A DNA stretch of 7,023 nt from Oscillospiraceae bacterium. GTDB taxonomy: Bacteria; Bacillota_A; Clostridia; Oscillospirales; Ruminococcaceae. The number at the start of each line of letters is the position of its first letter. Position 1 is the stretch's first letter. Shown here piece by piece: positions 6,299-7,023 of the stretch. The DNA is taken from the NCBI GenBank assembly GCA_017848205.1, contig JAGDDO010000618.1, positions 1-7,023 on the forward strand, given 5' to 3'. Position numbers and translations under genes: made by a program. The notes below the pieces were generated by a model, which saw only the letters and a program-made list of their open reading frames with translations, was not told where the DNA came from and did no database searches.

Positions 6299-7023
6299 TA
6301 ATAATCAACTGTTTCACATACAGGGAATGATTCGCCTGAATAGTTTTCGTCTGCGTAGGTACCGAATACGCTTCTCCAGATGCCTGCGGAGTTAGCGGCT
6401 TCGATAGCCCATGAGTTTGTACCGCTGTCGTATCCGACCCACATCGCTGAAACGTAGTCAGGTGTAAGGCCGACGAATGAAATATCACGCCAGTCTTCCG
6501 ATGTACCTGTCTTTCCGACGAGAGGAGCGTTCCAGAGAGCGGCTGCAGTACCTGTACCGGCTGTGATTACCTTTGAAAGCATTCTGTTCATGATGTATGC
6601 AGTTTCATGGCTTACAGCCTGTTCGTAGGTACGGTTTTCATTGTCGATGATAGCTTCGCCTGTCATAACGTCCTCGCATCTTGCGATTATGCTTGCCTTG
6701 TACCATCTGCCGTCGTTTCCGTAAGGCATGTAGGCGTTGGCAAGGTTGATAACGCTCGGACCGGTACGTGTGGCACCGATACAGAGAGGAGCGAAGTCCT
6801 TGTCCCATTCAGGATCAAGATTGAGGTGAAGTTTTCTTGTTGCGAAGTCAAATACCTGTTCGATAGCGATGTTACCGTTGTTGTACACGATCTGAGCAGG
6901 AAGTGTGTTGATGGACTGCTTGAGGAAGTATTCAACCGGATAGTAACCGCCTGACGGAGCACCGTCGTAGTTTCTCGGCCAGTAGTCAAATCCCGGAACC
7001 ACGCCGTAAGGGAGGTATTCATC
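6295..7023 (-). CDS. Class A penicillin-binding protein, C-terminal transpeptidase part (5' end outside window)
   Basis: The frame is open from the right edge to a TAA at 6297-6295 (242 residues visible). It shows the penicillin-binding transpeptidase fold: the SxN motif as SIN in FLKQSINTLPAQ (visible residues 37-39) and the KTG motif in LVGKTGTSEDWRD (Lys at visible residue 171). SFVGLTPDYVSAMWVGYD follows, as is typical of PBP1A/PBP2A enzymes. The catalytic SxxK serine and any glycosyltransferase and membrane-anchor regions lie beyond the window. By family knowledge it cross-links peptidoglycan at the outer face of the membrane; class A (bifunctional) is inferred from the motif style. The protein ends soon after the transpeptidase domain with no long tail. 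GTG at 7002 is internal, since the frame continues upstream without a stop. The TAA stop belongs to the terminal repeat of the adjacent hairpin element, so the natural end may have been altered by insertion. Confidence 0.9.
   Translation of the reverse strand, partial: DEYLPYGVVPGFDYWPRNYDGAPSGGYYPVEYFLKQSINTLPAQIVYNNGNIAIEQVFDFATRKLHLNLDPEWDKDFAPLCIGATRTGPSVINLANAYMPYGNDGRWYKASIIARCEDVMTGEAIIDNENRTYEQAVSHETAYIMNRMLSKVITAGTGTAAALWNAPLVGKTGTSEDWRDISFVGLTPDYVSAMWVGYDSGTNSWAIEAANSAGIWRSVFGTYADENYSGESFPVCETVDYY

Noticed and set aside
6198..6488. Minus-strand 96-aa frame spanning the repeat element and the end of the penicillin-binding protein
   Set aside because: It is out of frame with the penicillin-binding protein, reads through the hairpins, and has low-complexity content without a domain.

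Overview
All five protein-coding genes lie on the minus strand, so transcription runs from high to low coordinates. Gene content, moderate GC and AT-rich intergenic DNA with near-consensus sigma-A promoters suggest a Gram-positive anaerobe of the Clostridia, most like a Ruminococcus-type gut or rumen organism. That assignment is inference from style and gene architecture; no rRNA or species marker is present.

Layout from the right edge, in the direction of transcription. (1) 7023-6295: the 3' part of a class A penicillin-binding protein, covering the transpeptidase domain from before the SxN motif to the stop. (2) 6298-6182: a 117-bp composite inverted-repeat element made of three hairpins inside near-perfect 16-bp terminal inverted repeats. 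Its end supplies the stop codon of the penicillin-binding protein. A strong intrinsic terminator follows at 6175-6143. (3) 6110-5992: an AT-rich control region with a perfect 16-bp palindrome and a TTAACA-17-TATAAT promoter. (4) 5991-4876: a THUMP-containing RNA guanine-N2 methyltransferase of the RlmL/YpsC type, starting at TTG. (5) 4851-2530: a 773-aa cytosolic fusion of a LacI-type sugar-binding fold to a GGDEF diguanylate cyclase, 24 nt downstream of the methyltransferase and probably in its operon. (6) 2517-2488: a consensus TTGACA-18-TATAAT promoter. (7) 2409-1333: a membrane protein with an N-terminal zinc ribbon, one transmembrane helix, an SH3-like domain and an acidic tail, followed by an intrinsic terminator at 1308-1268. 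(8) 1238-1: the N-terminal two thirds or so of a divergent HSP90-family ATPase that runs off the left edge.

The genes do not form one obvious pathway. The penicillin-binding protein, methyltransferase and chaperone are housekeeping-like. The sugar-binding/GGDEF protein is the most notable product: it lacks the LacI helix-turn-helix but keeps an intact cyclase motif and product-inhibition site, so it looks like a soluble ligand-sensing c-di-GMP synthase. I saw no CRISPR array, tRNA, rRNA, transposase or phage gene. The less ordinary non-coding features are the composite hairpin element, the palindrome upstream of the methyltransferase promoter, and the terminator placed almost directly before the HSP90 ribosome-binding site.
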